Below, piece by piece: positions 37,601 through 45,373 of a stretch of DNA of 58,458 nt. Location of the stretch: the NCBI GenBank assembly GCA_964580585.1, contig CAZOKZ010000025.1, forward strand, positions 1 through 58,458, in the 5' to 3' direction. The DNA comes from CAZOKZ01 sp964580585. GTDB lineage: Bacteria > Sumerlaeota > Sumerlaeia > SLMS01 > JAHLLQ01. Under the pieces are notes generated by a model. That model worked only from the letters and a program-made list of their open reading frames with translations. It searched no databases and was not told the origin of the DNA. How positions within the stretch are numbered: the stretch's first letter is position 1; each line of letters begins with the position of its first letter. The translations under genes were made by a program, and so were the position numbers.

Positions 37601-39253
37601 GACACAAAGATTCTCACTGCCTCGCGAGATCGAAGCATCCGGTTATGGGAAACCGATGGCGGGGAAACATTGGTGCGATATCTCGGGCATGAAGCCCCGG
37701 TTTGCCGGGCATCTTTCAATCCCGATGGTTCTCGGATCGTCTCGGCTTCCTACGACCAAACGTTGAAAATTTGGGAAACCGCCACGGGTCATTGCCTGCA
37801 AACGATTCGCGGTCACAAACGCGAAGCGACATGGGCCGAATACAGCCAGGATGGATCGAAAATCATCTCGGCTTCCTGGGACGGTACCGCTCGGATTTGG
37901 GATGCGGAAACGGGCGAGGAACTCTGTACGTTCGAGGATAAAAACCATCCGCTTCTGGTTGCTCGTTTGAGTCCGGACGGACGAATCGGGGCTTCTGCGG
38001 GCAATGGCAACGGGGTAAAGGTTTGGAATGCAGAAACGGGCGAAGAGTTTCTACGCGTGGCAGCTAACGAGAAACTATTCCAGGCGTTGGCCTTCAGCCC
38101 CGATGGGAAATTTCTCACAGGCGCTTCGGACAACTGGCAGGCACACATCTGGGAAGTTGACACGGGTCGAACCGTTGCTTCATTGGTCGGACATACCGCC
38201 CCCATCACGGGGATTTGCTATGACCAGACAGGTAAACGTATCGTTACTGCTGCGAGAGATGGAAGTATGCGGGTTTGGAGTTCGGAAACGGGGACGGAGT
38301 TGATGCGCGTCGATGCGCATCGGGTCGGATTAACATCGGTGGCATTTTCCCACAATGGACAACAACTCGTCACCGCCTCGGAAGACATGACGGCCAAGGT
38401 CTGGCATCCCGTTCCCTGGGATTTGGAGAGATTACCCGGCGACGATTCGATGGAATGGGAAAATCGTTTTGCGCTCTGGCAAAAAGAAGAAAGCTTGAAT
38501 TGGGAAAAAACGAGCGAAAAACGCGGGAAGATGAACGAGTACTGGCGATTAAGATATCTTGCCCAACTAAACACCCCCAGAACCGTTCAAAGTATTCTGC
38601 AAACAATGGATGAAATCGAAGGGATGTACAGTATTCTGAAATTGAGCGATCCGGAAAAAGCAGCACTTCACGAGCAGATTTCAAGCACGAGAAGAGAGCT
38701 GACATTCGTGGACGAAAATTCAGATATGCCTCAGCTTCTCGCCCCATTGCTTGAAAAAATCGAATACTTGAAGATCAAGGAATTGGCACCCACCACGGCG
38801 CAGTGGCGCCGGTCGGCTCCACCCGAAATGCTTCCCAAGCCCTTCCTGCCCTATCTGGAAGGAGCCACTGGCCCCATTGATGCGCAGGAACAAATTACAC
38901 CGTTGGGCGAACGTACGGTACGAATCATCTGTCTGGTGCAAGAACCACGCGACGGACGTCACTTGTTTATTTCAGGCAACCTCGAAGAACTCGGCAACTG
39001 GACTCCAAACTCCATCCCGATGACCTATTTGGGACAAACCGATCAAGGCACACTGTGGGACTTCCGGGTCAAAAATGTCCCTATGCAATATAAGTTCACC
39101 TACGGAGAGTTAGGCCAGGATTGGAAAGAAACCGAGGAATGGCCACAGGAACCCAATCGCGTTTTACCCAATGCTAATTCGTTGATTTATCAAGATAAGG
39201 ACGGGAATTTGGTCTGGGTGACAGAATTTGGGAAACCGCCAGGGACGGAGTAA
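34658..39253 (+). CDS. Transmembrane Ser/Thr kinase-like protein with WD40 repeats and CBM20 starch-binding domain
   Basis: A 1531-residue protein. An acidic, Ser-rich N-tail (1-115) precedes a Hanks-type kinase domain (about 116-420): GRGGFGEVW glycine loop, K147, HRDLKP (D257), DWG (D275) in place of DFG, and GTPGYMAPEQ. The catalytic-loop Asn is replaced by Gln (Q262), so activity is uncertain. Coiled helices lead to one transmembrane segment (about 524-545, IVSTAALLAIVLVGGSAAVFY), then about 15 WD40 repeats (620-1250), enough for two seven-bladed propellers. A helical spacer and a CBM20-like domain (about 1418-1520: LFISGNLEELGNW, YKFTYGE, EWPQEPNR) end the protein. Propellers and CBM20 should be outside the cytoplasm. 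The start ATG 34658 lacks a clear ribosome-binding site. The next gene follows within 5 bases, so it is co-transcribed. Confidence 0.9.
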   Translation: MSDKEQSHSSESFEEESSGWTESGESPYPPDETTMEYSDGVPRELLDDSDEPLMWDNMVDSTSGSLPPLDASSHQIDHWADSSQEDLTPPEQRRKQRESSSSSSGSKHASSYAFPSTYVPLKLLGRGGFGEVWEAVQSSLGRSVAIKFPRDYLYDLPQAHDSEMSTATRLATTFRQEALTMANLEHPNIVPVHDLTVDEEGRPLLTMKSVRGKSWYELIWKDDKMPIEDFLARHLPILIDVSQAVAFAHSRGVVHRDLKPRQVLVGQFGEVLLTDWGLAMVYDEELARKELPHLMSTGLAPTADMAPNPAGTPGYMAPEQFEKTTANIGPQTDIYLLGGLLYYLLTLSSPFGKKGKTPQSSSAERGPLIPPMVRRPNRQIPQELADLCIKAMAEKPKDRISSAELFIEHIRDFISGANRRREASELAKESTEQLENPSLSYEELEDCLRQLDKIHSLWPLHAGLPELRRKALTLYARSALENGDLVLARLQTARLSTSEEKTELLATISALEARQSAHRKQRRQLIVSTAALLAIVLVGGSAAVFYNASQRAKEAQRASEDARKLSEEATARVREAEFRTYSANLKLVQATLDERKFDEAITALQSLPESMRGWEWGYLMRRCQPELLTLGEQNDVVLRSEFAPNSMQAATATLGGKLILWDAVTGEEIHRFVGHSEAINDIDFDSKGERIVSGSEDGKAIIFDTHTGNVLTTMTGHEDSVMDVEFDPSGERVLTASIDGSARIWNSHTGEELVRITGHSGPVWCGTFNLDGTRVVTGAQDGTARMWYARTGEQLSVMRGHRQVGRVQFSPDGAHLLTASEDDNSARIWMAPEGVQMTADLSHFQGITSASFNHDGSMAATASWDGTVKLWHAETSFEFFALSGHTGKISRVRFSPDNSFLLTASFDGTAKLWSIPNGREVATLVGHQGQLLDADFSPDGSRIITASADRTAKIWRVPATDEYMRLEGHIAMVSSAVYSPDDTKILTASRDRSIRLWETDGGETLVRYLGHEAPVCRASFNPDGSRIVSASYDQTLKIWETATGHCLQTIRGHKREATWAEYSQDGSKIISASWDGTARIWDAETGEELCTFEDKNHPLLVARLSPDGRIGASAGNGNGVKVWNAETGEEFLRVAANEKLFQALAFSPDGKFLTGASDNWQAHIWEVDTGRTVASLVGHTAPITGICYDQTGKRIVTAARDGSMRVWSSETGTELMRVDAHRVGLTSVAFSHNGQQLVTASEDMTAKVWHPVPWDLERLPGDDSMEWENRFALWQKEESLNWEKTSEKRGKMNEYWRLRYLAQLNTPRTVQSILQTMDEIEGMYSILKLSDPEKAALHEQISSTRRELTFVDENSDMPQLLAPLLEKIEYLKIKELAPTTAQWRRSAPPEMLPKPFLPYLEGATGPIDAQEQITPLGERTVRIICLVQEPRDGRHLFISGNLEELGNWTPNSIPMTYLGQTDQGTLWDFRVKNVPMQYKFTYGELGQDWKETEEWPQEPNRVLPNANSLIYQDKDGNLVWVTEFGKPPGTE

Positions 39254-39257
39254 CGTC

Positions 39258-41312
39258 ATGAGCGACAACACGTCCCCCTCCCCCCAGAAGAAACCCACCA
39301 ACCGACGCGTGAGTTTCGCTGTTGTCACTGTGGCGATCCTGCTATCAGTCGGCTTAGCCTCGTGGATGGCGATCCACAAGGAATCCGTTCATGCCAGTCA
39401 TTCGGAGATTGCCAAAGAGAATGAAAAGGCCGGACGCGAAATTCTCGATCAATTCCTCGACGACCTGCGAACTGTTCATCTGAAACAGCCTTACCCTCAG
39501 TTGTTAACAACACAGGGGTTTCATGAATATCTGACAAACTCGCTGCCTCCCGCTCTGGCTAAATACCATCTCGTTGATGGAACGATCACGCCGTTACGAA
39601 CACAAACCACCGTACGTGTGGACGAGCCGGTAATCAGCTTATTGGGTCCCGAATTGCGGGAGTGGATGAGCTACCCGGTAACATATTCCCAATACCGGAT
39701 AAGCCTTCATGTCCGCAAAGCCCCCGCTCAGCAGGACGACCAAGGCATTACGTTGCAAACCCAACTGACGACCTACCAGATTCCGTTATCAAATTTCGCC
39801 ATCTTCTATGAGAACGATCTGGAACTCGATAGCATGCGTGAAATGAATATTTACGGCCGCATTCACACCAATGCCGACTTGTACCTGACAACGAGTAACA
39901 AGATCACTTTGCATGGAAAATGTGAAGCGGCGGGGAATTTTTATGGGGGCATTTACAAATCGGGTTACCCATCTCGCAGTTGGTCGCCTCGTGACACAAT
40001 TTATCTGGCTTCCGAACCTCCAGCCGAACCCGGCGCGCCGACACTTTTCACCGAAAAACTGCGTCGAAATTTCGTTTTGAATTCAGGATACCTTGCTTCG
40101 GTAAACTACAATGGACAGCCCAACAATCCCAGCGCCTGGACAACCAATCCGCTGTGGTTGTCGGCATCGGTGGAAACCTTCAGGGGCATGCTGCGGGACT
40201 CGGCTCATGGGGTGGAGCGCCATCGGTTGCCGTTACCCAAAGAAAAATCGCCCTACTTGCTGATTGAATCTCCCGACCCGGAAAACGACCCGCCTGAAAA
40301 ACGCGCGGTCAATTTTGCCTATCGAGCCTCCGTTTTATTTTCCGCCACGTCAAATTGGCCAGAGACAGAGGCGGATTTTTCCGCAACCGCAATGGGTGCA
40401 AATGCAACGCACGCATGTGCGACGCAATACATCCCCGCGCACAATCCCAACACGCCGATTTCGCTTTTCAGCTTGAATTGGCTTTACGATGGCCGGGAAG
40501 AAAAATATGTCAAGATCGTCGATTTGGACATGATCCGGTTGGCAGAATACCTGGAAGCCAATTCTTCGCCCTACCCAGCCGAATTGGAAAAATTCACGTT
40601 GAAATCCTATCAAATGGATTTCAACGACGGGATAATCTATGTCCATTTGCCTCAACCTGAGAACAAACGCAGCATCGTAGCCTTGCGTCTGACAAACAGC
40701 AGCGATCTGGCTCCCATCGTCCGTCGAGCTAATTTGGCCGGTGGATTGACCATCGCCACAAACGCGCCTTTGTATCTGAAAGGAGATTTCAACGCTCCTT
40801 CGATCGCTTATGGCAATACGCCTTTGCCGGTTTTACTGGCAAGCGATGCCATCACCGTGTTATCGAACGCGTTCTCCGACGTTGCATACGGAGAGGACGG
40901 CAATTGGGGAAACGGTCCTTTCAACGCTGCCGTCGATACGTCCACCAACGCCGTGGTAATCAGCGGAAACGTCCCCACCCTGACGACATTCAACGACCCC
41001 GAAGGACTCAATCGTGAACAATACAGCGGCGGCGGAGAAAATTTCTTCCGCTATCTGGAACGCTGGGGAGGCGCCGTCCATCGTTTCCAGGGTTCGATGC
41101 TGAATTTATACGAAAGCCGGGTTGCAAGCGCACCGTGGGATAAAAAACCCGACCAGACTCAAGACACGGGTTATTTTTCTTCCCCCGTGCGCGACTGGCG
41201 ATGGAATCCACGCCTCACTGGAGGGGAAATCCCGCCTGGTATGCCTGGTATCTGGAAAGTGAATATGGAATACCCCGGCATCGTTAAAGACACCGGGGCT
41301 TCGGATAAATGA
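39258..41312 (+). CDS. Membrane-anchored PilX/DUF4900-like protein
   Basis: A 685-residue protein with one N-terminal membrane segment (about 18-37, VSFAVVTVAILLSVGLASWM) and a large extracytoplasmic part. ATG 39258 is used, with GGAG 9 bases upstream; the frame is open from 39228. The pattern YGRIHTNADLYLTTSNKITLHGKCEAAG and the C-terminal block FRYLERWGGAVHRFQGSMLNLYESR with APWDK and GYFSSPVRDWRWNP is that of pilus-associated PilX-like/DUF4900 proteins, in which a repeating beta scaffold follows a pilin-like stem. No type III signal with a conserved +5 Glu is obvious, so pilin processing is not certain. It lies 4 bases after the kinase gene. Confidence 0.7.
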   Translation: MSDNTSPSPQKKPTNRRVSFAVVTVAILLSVGLASWMAIHKESVHASHSEIAKENEKAGREILDQFLDDLRTVHLKQPYPQLLTTQGFHEYLTNSLPPALAKYHLVDGTITPLRTQTTVRVDEPVISLLGPELREWMSYPVTYSQYRISLHVRKAPAQQDDQGITLQTQLTTYQIPLSNFAIFYENDLELDSMREMNIYGRIHTNADLYLTTSNKITLHGKCEAAGNFYGGIYKSGYPSRSWSPRDTIYLASEPPAEPGAPTLFTEKLRRNFVLNSGYLASVNYNGQPNNPSAWTTNPLWLSASVETFRGMLRDSAHGVERHRLPLPKEKSPYLLIESPDPENDPPEKRAVNFAYRASVLFSATSNWPETEADFSATAMGANATHACATQYIPAHNPNTPISLFSLNWLYDGREEKYVKIVDLDMIRLAEYLEANSSPYPAELEKFTLKSYQMDFNDGIIYVHLPQPENKRSIVALRLTNSSDLAPIVRRANLAGGLTIATNAPLYLKGDFNAPSIAYGNTPLPVLLASDAITVLSNAFSDVAYGEDGNWGNGPFNAAVDTSTNAVVISGNVPTLTTFNDPEGLNREQYSGGGENFFRYLERWGGAVHRFQGSMLNLYESRVASAPWDKKPDQTQDTGYFSSPVRDWRWNPRLTGGEIPPGMPGIWKVNMEYPGIVKDTGASDK

Positions 41313-41330
41313 AGGACTTCAAGATAACGA

Positions 41331-41957
41331 TTAGATAACTTCGATCGTGTTGGATGGGGCGGATTTTCCGATGCGATTGACCGCCAAGACACGATATTCC
41401 AACTCATACTCGGTGGGTTGGTTGGATAACGTTGAATGGGTGTCCATCGTCACCCCAGCAAGCGACCATTCGCCATAGCCACCCATTTCATTTTCACGCT
41501 GGCGACGTTGGACCTCGTAGAAATTCACCGCTCCCCCACTGCCACGTTGAGGCGGTTTCCATTTCAGAACAACCTCGGCCGGTCGTCGAGGCACCCGCGA
41601 AACCTTTAGCTGTTGAGGCGTTCCCGGAGGTGGTACCCCGGTCAGTTCTGAATGATCGTGCCATCCGATGATTTCGAGACGGTCGGGTTCTTCGACCGCA
41701 TCGTTTTCCGCGCGCTTCAGTTCCTTCTTCAACTTCACAATCAAACGCGCAAGCGAATCGTCTTTGCGTTCGGTGGCCCGTTTATAGGCCTCGAGCGCCT
41801 CGATTTGCGAATCTTTGTTCAGTTCATATTCCTCGCGCATCCGCAGCAATCCGTCCAGATCGCACGTCGGGAAATAGTCCCCATGTTCGCGCAAGCCGCC
41901 GATCATTTCGTCGGCGAAACTGACCACATCGTTTTCTCTTCTTGGAAATCTTGGCAT
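41331..41957 (-). CDS. Fibronectin type III domain protein
   Basis: A 208-residue cytoplasmic-looking protein without a signal peptide. The first 100 residues are charged and helical (coiled-coil-like LARLIVKLKKELKRAE). The last 95 form a typical FN3 fold (PGTPQQLKVSR ... VVLKWKPPQ ... YEVQRRQ ... LEYRVLAVNRIGKSAPS). FN3 domains mediate binding; the partner is unknown. It is convergent with the PilX-like gene (18-base gap) and divergent from the beta-helix gene at 42209. A weak GAGAG is the only ribosome-binding sign. Confidence 0.75.
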   Translation of the reverse strand: MPRFPRRENDVVSFADEMIGGLREHGDYFPTCDLDGLLRMREEYELNKDSQIEALEAYKRATERKDDSLARLIVKLKKELKRAENDAVEEPDRLEIIGWHDHSELTGVPPPGTPQQLKVSRVPRRPAEVVLKWKPPQRGSGGAVNFYEVQRRQRENEMGGYGEWSLAGVTMDTHSTLSNQPTEYELEYRVLAVNRIGKSAPSNTIEVI

Positions 41958-42208
41958 TTACACGGCTACTCTCTTGCTTTGAGCGAACTCGGTTTAGATC
42001 GCCCCCCCGAAAGTTTAGAATACCTGCCAACTCCCGGCGGCGGTAGCAAGGAAAAACACTCCCGGCGAGTGATTGGATCACAATCTTGCAATTCAAACGC
42101 AAGTCATACCTGCACTCCACTTCAAGAAACGGATAAAATCCACGTGACAAAACCCCTTCCTCGCGCCATGCTAGTCGCAAGGACTTATCAGTTGGGAAGG
42201 GGGAAAAA

Positions 42209-45200
42209 ATGAATCGTTCGGGAAGTAAACGCTGGTTGGGTTGCCTGCTGGCAACGGGATTGATGGTGCTGGGGGCACAGGGAGCATTGGGGCTAACCGT
42301 TTATGTGGATTGGGAAAACGGCAACGACTCTAATGACGGACTTTCGTGGATAAATGCCAAGAAATCCATTTCAAAAGGGGTGCGTGACCAGTATTTCGCA
42401 TCCGAAGTATGGGTACGCAAAGGGGTGTACCGGGAAAATCTGCCCACAGATCAAACGTATCTCATCGATTTGTACAAGTATGCTCGCCAAATCTATGGCG
42501 GCTTCGAGGGACATGAGACCGACCGAAATCAACGCGATACCACGCATCCTTGGGAAACGGTGTTACTCGCAAAGCCCTATTCAAACGGACCCAACAAAGC
42601 CGTAGTTCGACTTGCGGGTTATTCTTCCCTTAGCAACATAACGATTTCAGGTGGCGATTCCGATTTTTTCGGTGGTGCTATCGATTTTAATTTCCCAGGT
42701 ACCTTCTCATCCAATCAACCCCCTGTAAGCAATTGCATTCTCTATAATAATAAAGCGTTGATTGGAGGTGGTATTTACTTTTCAACGGACGCCTATTATT
42801 TTCGGCAACTTCCTCTTATCACTAATTCATACTTACTTCAAAATACCGCGACGCTCCAAGGTGGTGGTTTGTTTTTCAATGCGACAGCCAGTAGCGGCGC
42901 TTCGACTTTCTGCACCCGAACTCATTTCGTTGGTAACCGGGCAAAATCTGGAGGGGGAATTTATTTCCAGAATAATCCACTGCAAGAACTTGTGCTGAGT
43001 GTTTTCGCGCGCAATGAAGCGGAATCCTCGGGCGGCGCAATTTTCATGGAAAGCGGCAACAATGCGTTCAGAGGCTGCACGATCAGCGAAAACCGAGCGA
43101 AATTGGGAGGTGGTATTTACCTGACAGGCGACAATACGAAAACGACGATTCAATCCATCCCCAGTATGTTCGGTTGCCAATTTACGTACAACACAAACTA
43201 CGGAATTTACGGTGGAGGTGTTGTCAGCAATCTGACAAAATTTTCCAATTTGCCCGCTCAAATGAAATATTGCTTGTTCAACAATCCCGACGGAGATGTC
43301 GCGACGTCCTATTATGGCGATCTCGATGTTCCAGCGGATTTGCAAGCCATCGACTCTTCGAAATACAGCAACAATTTAACGGGCGGGCCCGATTATGTAA
43401 TGTATTCGCAAGATGGTGTCGCGGGCACATTTTCCCAAGTATCATACGATTCCACAACGTTTCAATCGACGTTGCTGACAGAGCAAATGTCGTTTCTTCC
43501 CAATGAATTACAGGGAAAAATTATCGGGCTCGGGGCACAGAACACCCATTATACCATTGTGACATCGAACACGGCGACAAGTATTAATGTTCTTGGTGAT
43601 CAACAGGCGTTTTCAAATGGTTCGGATTTTGAAATTCTGGATTATTCGTTAAGCGAACAATCCGCCGCCATCGACCGAGGTGGACCGGGTTGGGTGAACG
43701 ATCTCAAAGACATCCGCTATGTTAATCGCGATCATCAAGGTTGGGACATCGGTGCGTATGAATATGCGGCTGCTCCAGCCCATCTGCTTTCTGTTCACGT
43801 TGAAAATGCCGGTAGAATTCGCGCGACTTTCGACATCGATATGGCTCAACCTACGGTTAACAATTTCCAGGTTTCCGGCAACGGCGCCGGTACATTGCCT
43901 CCGAATCCAACCAGTATTTCCATTCTGGATGGAAGGACGTTTGATCTGATATTCAACTCGGGCGAAATGAAAACGGGCGGCGATATTACGGTGAATGTTC
44001 TTAACCTGGAAACGGCTAACGGAGGAATTGTCGCGGCACCGACTTCCTTGACTCACGTTGGAGGAGGACTTGGAATTTCTCCGATATTCCAAAGCTTTAG
44101 TGTATTCGACTCGAATCGGATTGATGTTTCGTTTAGTGAAAATGTGAAGGAATCCACTATTTTACCCACTTCTGTTTCCATCTCTGGATCGGGACGTGGT
44201 ACATTTTCTACCAACCCAGTCAGAATTATAAAGCAAAACGACAAAAAATATCGCCTTGAGTGGAGCGGCGGTAGCATGATTACGGCTGGTGACATTACTC
44301 TGACCTTAGAAAATACAATTACCGATTTGGCGGGCAATTCACTGTCGGAACCGCTATCCCAAACGTTGCCCGGCAGTGGCATCGGCCGCCGGAACACTTC
44401 TATAATCTGCCAGACGGATACAGGTGAAATTTGGGCGAGCCCATTCGATGGTTCAACGCTATCCGCGCCGCACCGAATCGGCAATTTGGGATTTTTACAC
44501 AACGCAATGTCAGGTTGGCAAACACTCGCTGCTGATTTTAACGGCGATGCCTGGCAGGATCTGGGCACCGTTACTCCGTGGGGAGAGTTCTGGGTGGCAT
44601 ATAATAACCGAGACGGCACGTTCAATGAACCAGAAAAAATGGTTTCCGGCGTTATTTACGCTCCCAAACAAGGATGGATCAATTTTGCTCAAGATGTAAA
44701 TGGCGATAGCCGTGCTGACTTAATCCAAGTCTCGGGCCCGGGTGATGTGCTGATTTCATGGAGCCTTGAGAACGGATTCACAGAATTGCAAATTCATTTG
44801 AGTGGACAGTTTTTCTATAACGAGGCCTTGGAACAATGGGTCGATATGGGGGATTTGAATGGCGACGGTCGTGCAGACTTGATACAATATCGATCAACCA
44901 TCAATAAAATGAGAGTAGCTTATGGATCGCCCACTACTCTTGAGAATCCAGTAGATTTCAATTCCATCAACATGGTCTTTTCTACCCTGAAATCAGTCTA
45001 TCCAGTCATGGGTGATTTCAATGGAGATACCCTGGATGATATACTGTATTTGAAAGAGGGGCATCTTGGCGAACCCCATATTCTTTTTTCCAAACAAGAG
45101 GGAGGGTTCTATGAAACATATTGGGCACCGCCATATTTGTACTTCCAAACCAACCCTCACCGCGGCAATGGTTGGATGGTGTTTGCAGCGGATATGAACA

Positions 45201-45367
45201 ATGACGGGCGCGACGACCTGGTGCAGTTGACCGAGTATTCGAGTGTCTGGATTGCGTATTCCACAGGGAGCGGTTTTCAAACTCCTGTGCTTGCGGGATT
45301 CACGGGCTTTCAAAGCCAGCCCCACGGGCCATACCAAACATTCATCGGTCGATTTGTCGAACAATAA
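42209..45367 (+). CDS. Secreted beta-helix protein with FG-GAP/VCBS-type repeats
   Basis: A 1052-residue secreted protein. Signal peptide residues 1-29 (…LGAQGALG), with GGAAGGGGG upstream. It begins LTVYVDWENGNDSNDGLSWINA, the usual start of right-handed parallel beta-helix (pectate-lyase-like/DUF1565) proteins, and the helix continues to about 520 with the 'GGGIYF/GGAIFM' repeats. Two SbsA-type Ig-like domains follow (about 527-620 and 625-720). The C-terminal part has five DxNxDxxxD calcium-binding FG-GAP/VCBS repeats (DFNGDAWQD, DVNGDSRAD, DLNGDGRAD, DFNGDTLDD, DMNNDGRDD). No catalytic residues are clear. Surface adhesin or polysaccharide binding is likely. Confidence 0.85.
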   Translation: MNRSGSKRWLGCLLATGLMVLGAQGALGLTVYVDWENGNDSNDGLSWINAKKSISKGVRDQYFASEVWVRKGVYRENLPTDQTYLIDLYKYARQIYGGFEGHETDRNQRDTTHPWETVLLAKPYSNGPNKAVVRLAGYSSLSNITISGGDSDFFGGAIDFNFPGTFSSNQPPVSNCILYNNKALIGGGIYFSTDAYYFRQLPLITNSYLLQNTATLQGGGLFFNATASSGASTFCTRTHFVGNRAKSGGGIYFQNNPLQELVLSVFARNEAESSGGAIFMESGNNAFRGCTISENRAKLGGGIYLTGDNTKTTIQSIPSMFGCQFTYNTNYGIYGGGVVSNLTKFSNLPAQMKYCLFNNPDGDVATSYYGDLDVPADLQAIDSSKYSNNLTGGPDYVMYSQDGVAGTFSQVSYDSTTFQSTLLTEQMSFLPNELQGKIIGLGAQNTHYTIVTSNTATSINVLGDQQAFSNGSDFEILDYSLSEQSAAIDRGGPGWVNDLKDIRYVNRDHQGWDIGAYEYAAAPAHLLSVHVENAGRIRATFDIDMAQPTVNNFQVSGNGAGTLPPNPTSISILDGRTFDLIFNSGEMKTGGDITVNVLNLETANGGIVAAPTSLTHVGGGLGISPIFQSFSVFDSNRIDVSFSENVKESTILPTSVSISGSGRGTFSTNPVRIIKQNDKKYRLEWSGGSMITAGDITLTLENTITDLAGNSLSEPLSQTLPGSGIGRRNTSIICQTDTGEIWASPFDGSTLSAPHRIGNLGFLHNAMSGWQTLAADFNGDAWQDLGTVTPWGEFWVAYNNRDGTFNEPEKMVSGVIYAPKQGWINFAQDVNGDSRADLIQVSGPGDVLISWSLENGFTELQIHLSGQFFYNEALEQWVDMGDLNGDGRADLIQYRSTINKMRVAYGSPTTLENPVDFNSINMVFSTLKSVYPVMGDFNGDTLDDILYLKEGHLGEPHILFSKQEGGFYETYWAPPYLYFQTNPHRGNGWMVFAADMNNDGRDDLVQLTEYSSVWIAYSTGSGFQTPVLAGFTGFQSQPHGPYQTFIGRFVEQ

Positions 45368-45373
45368 CGCCCG

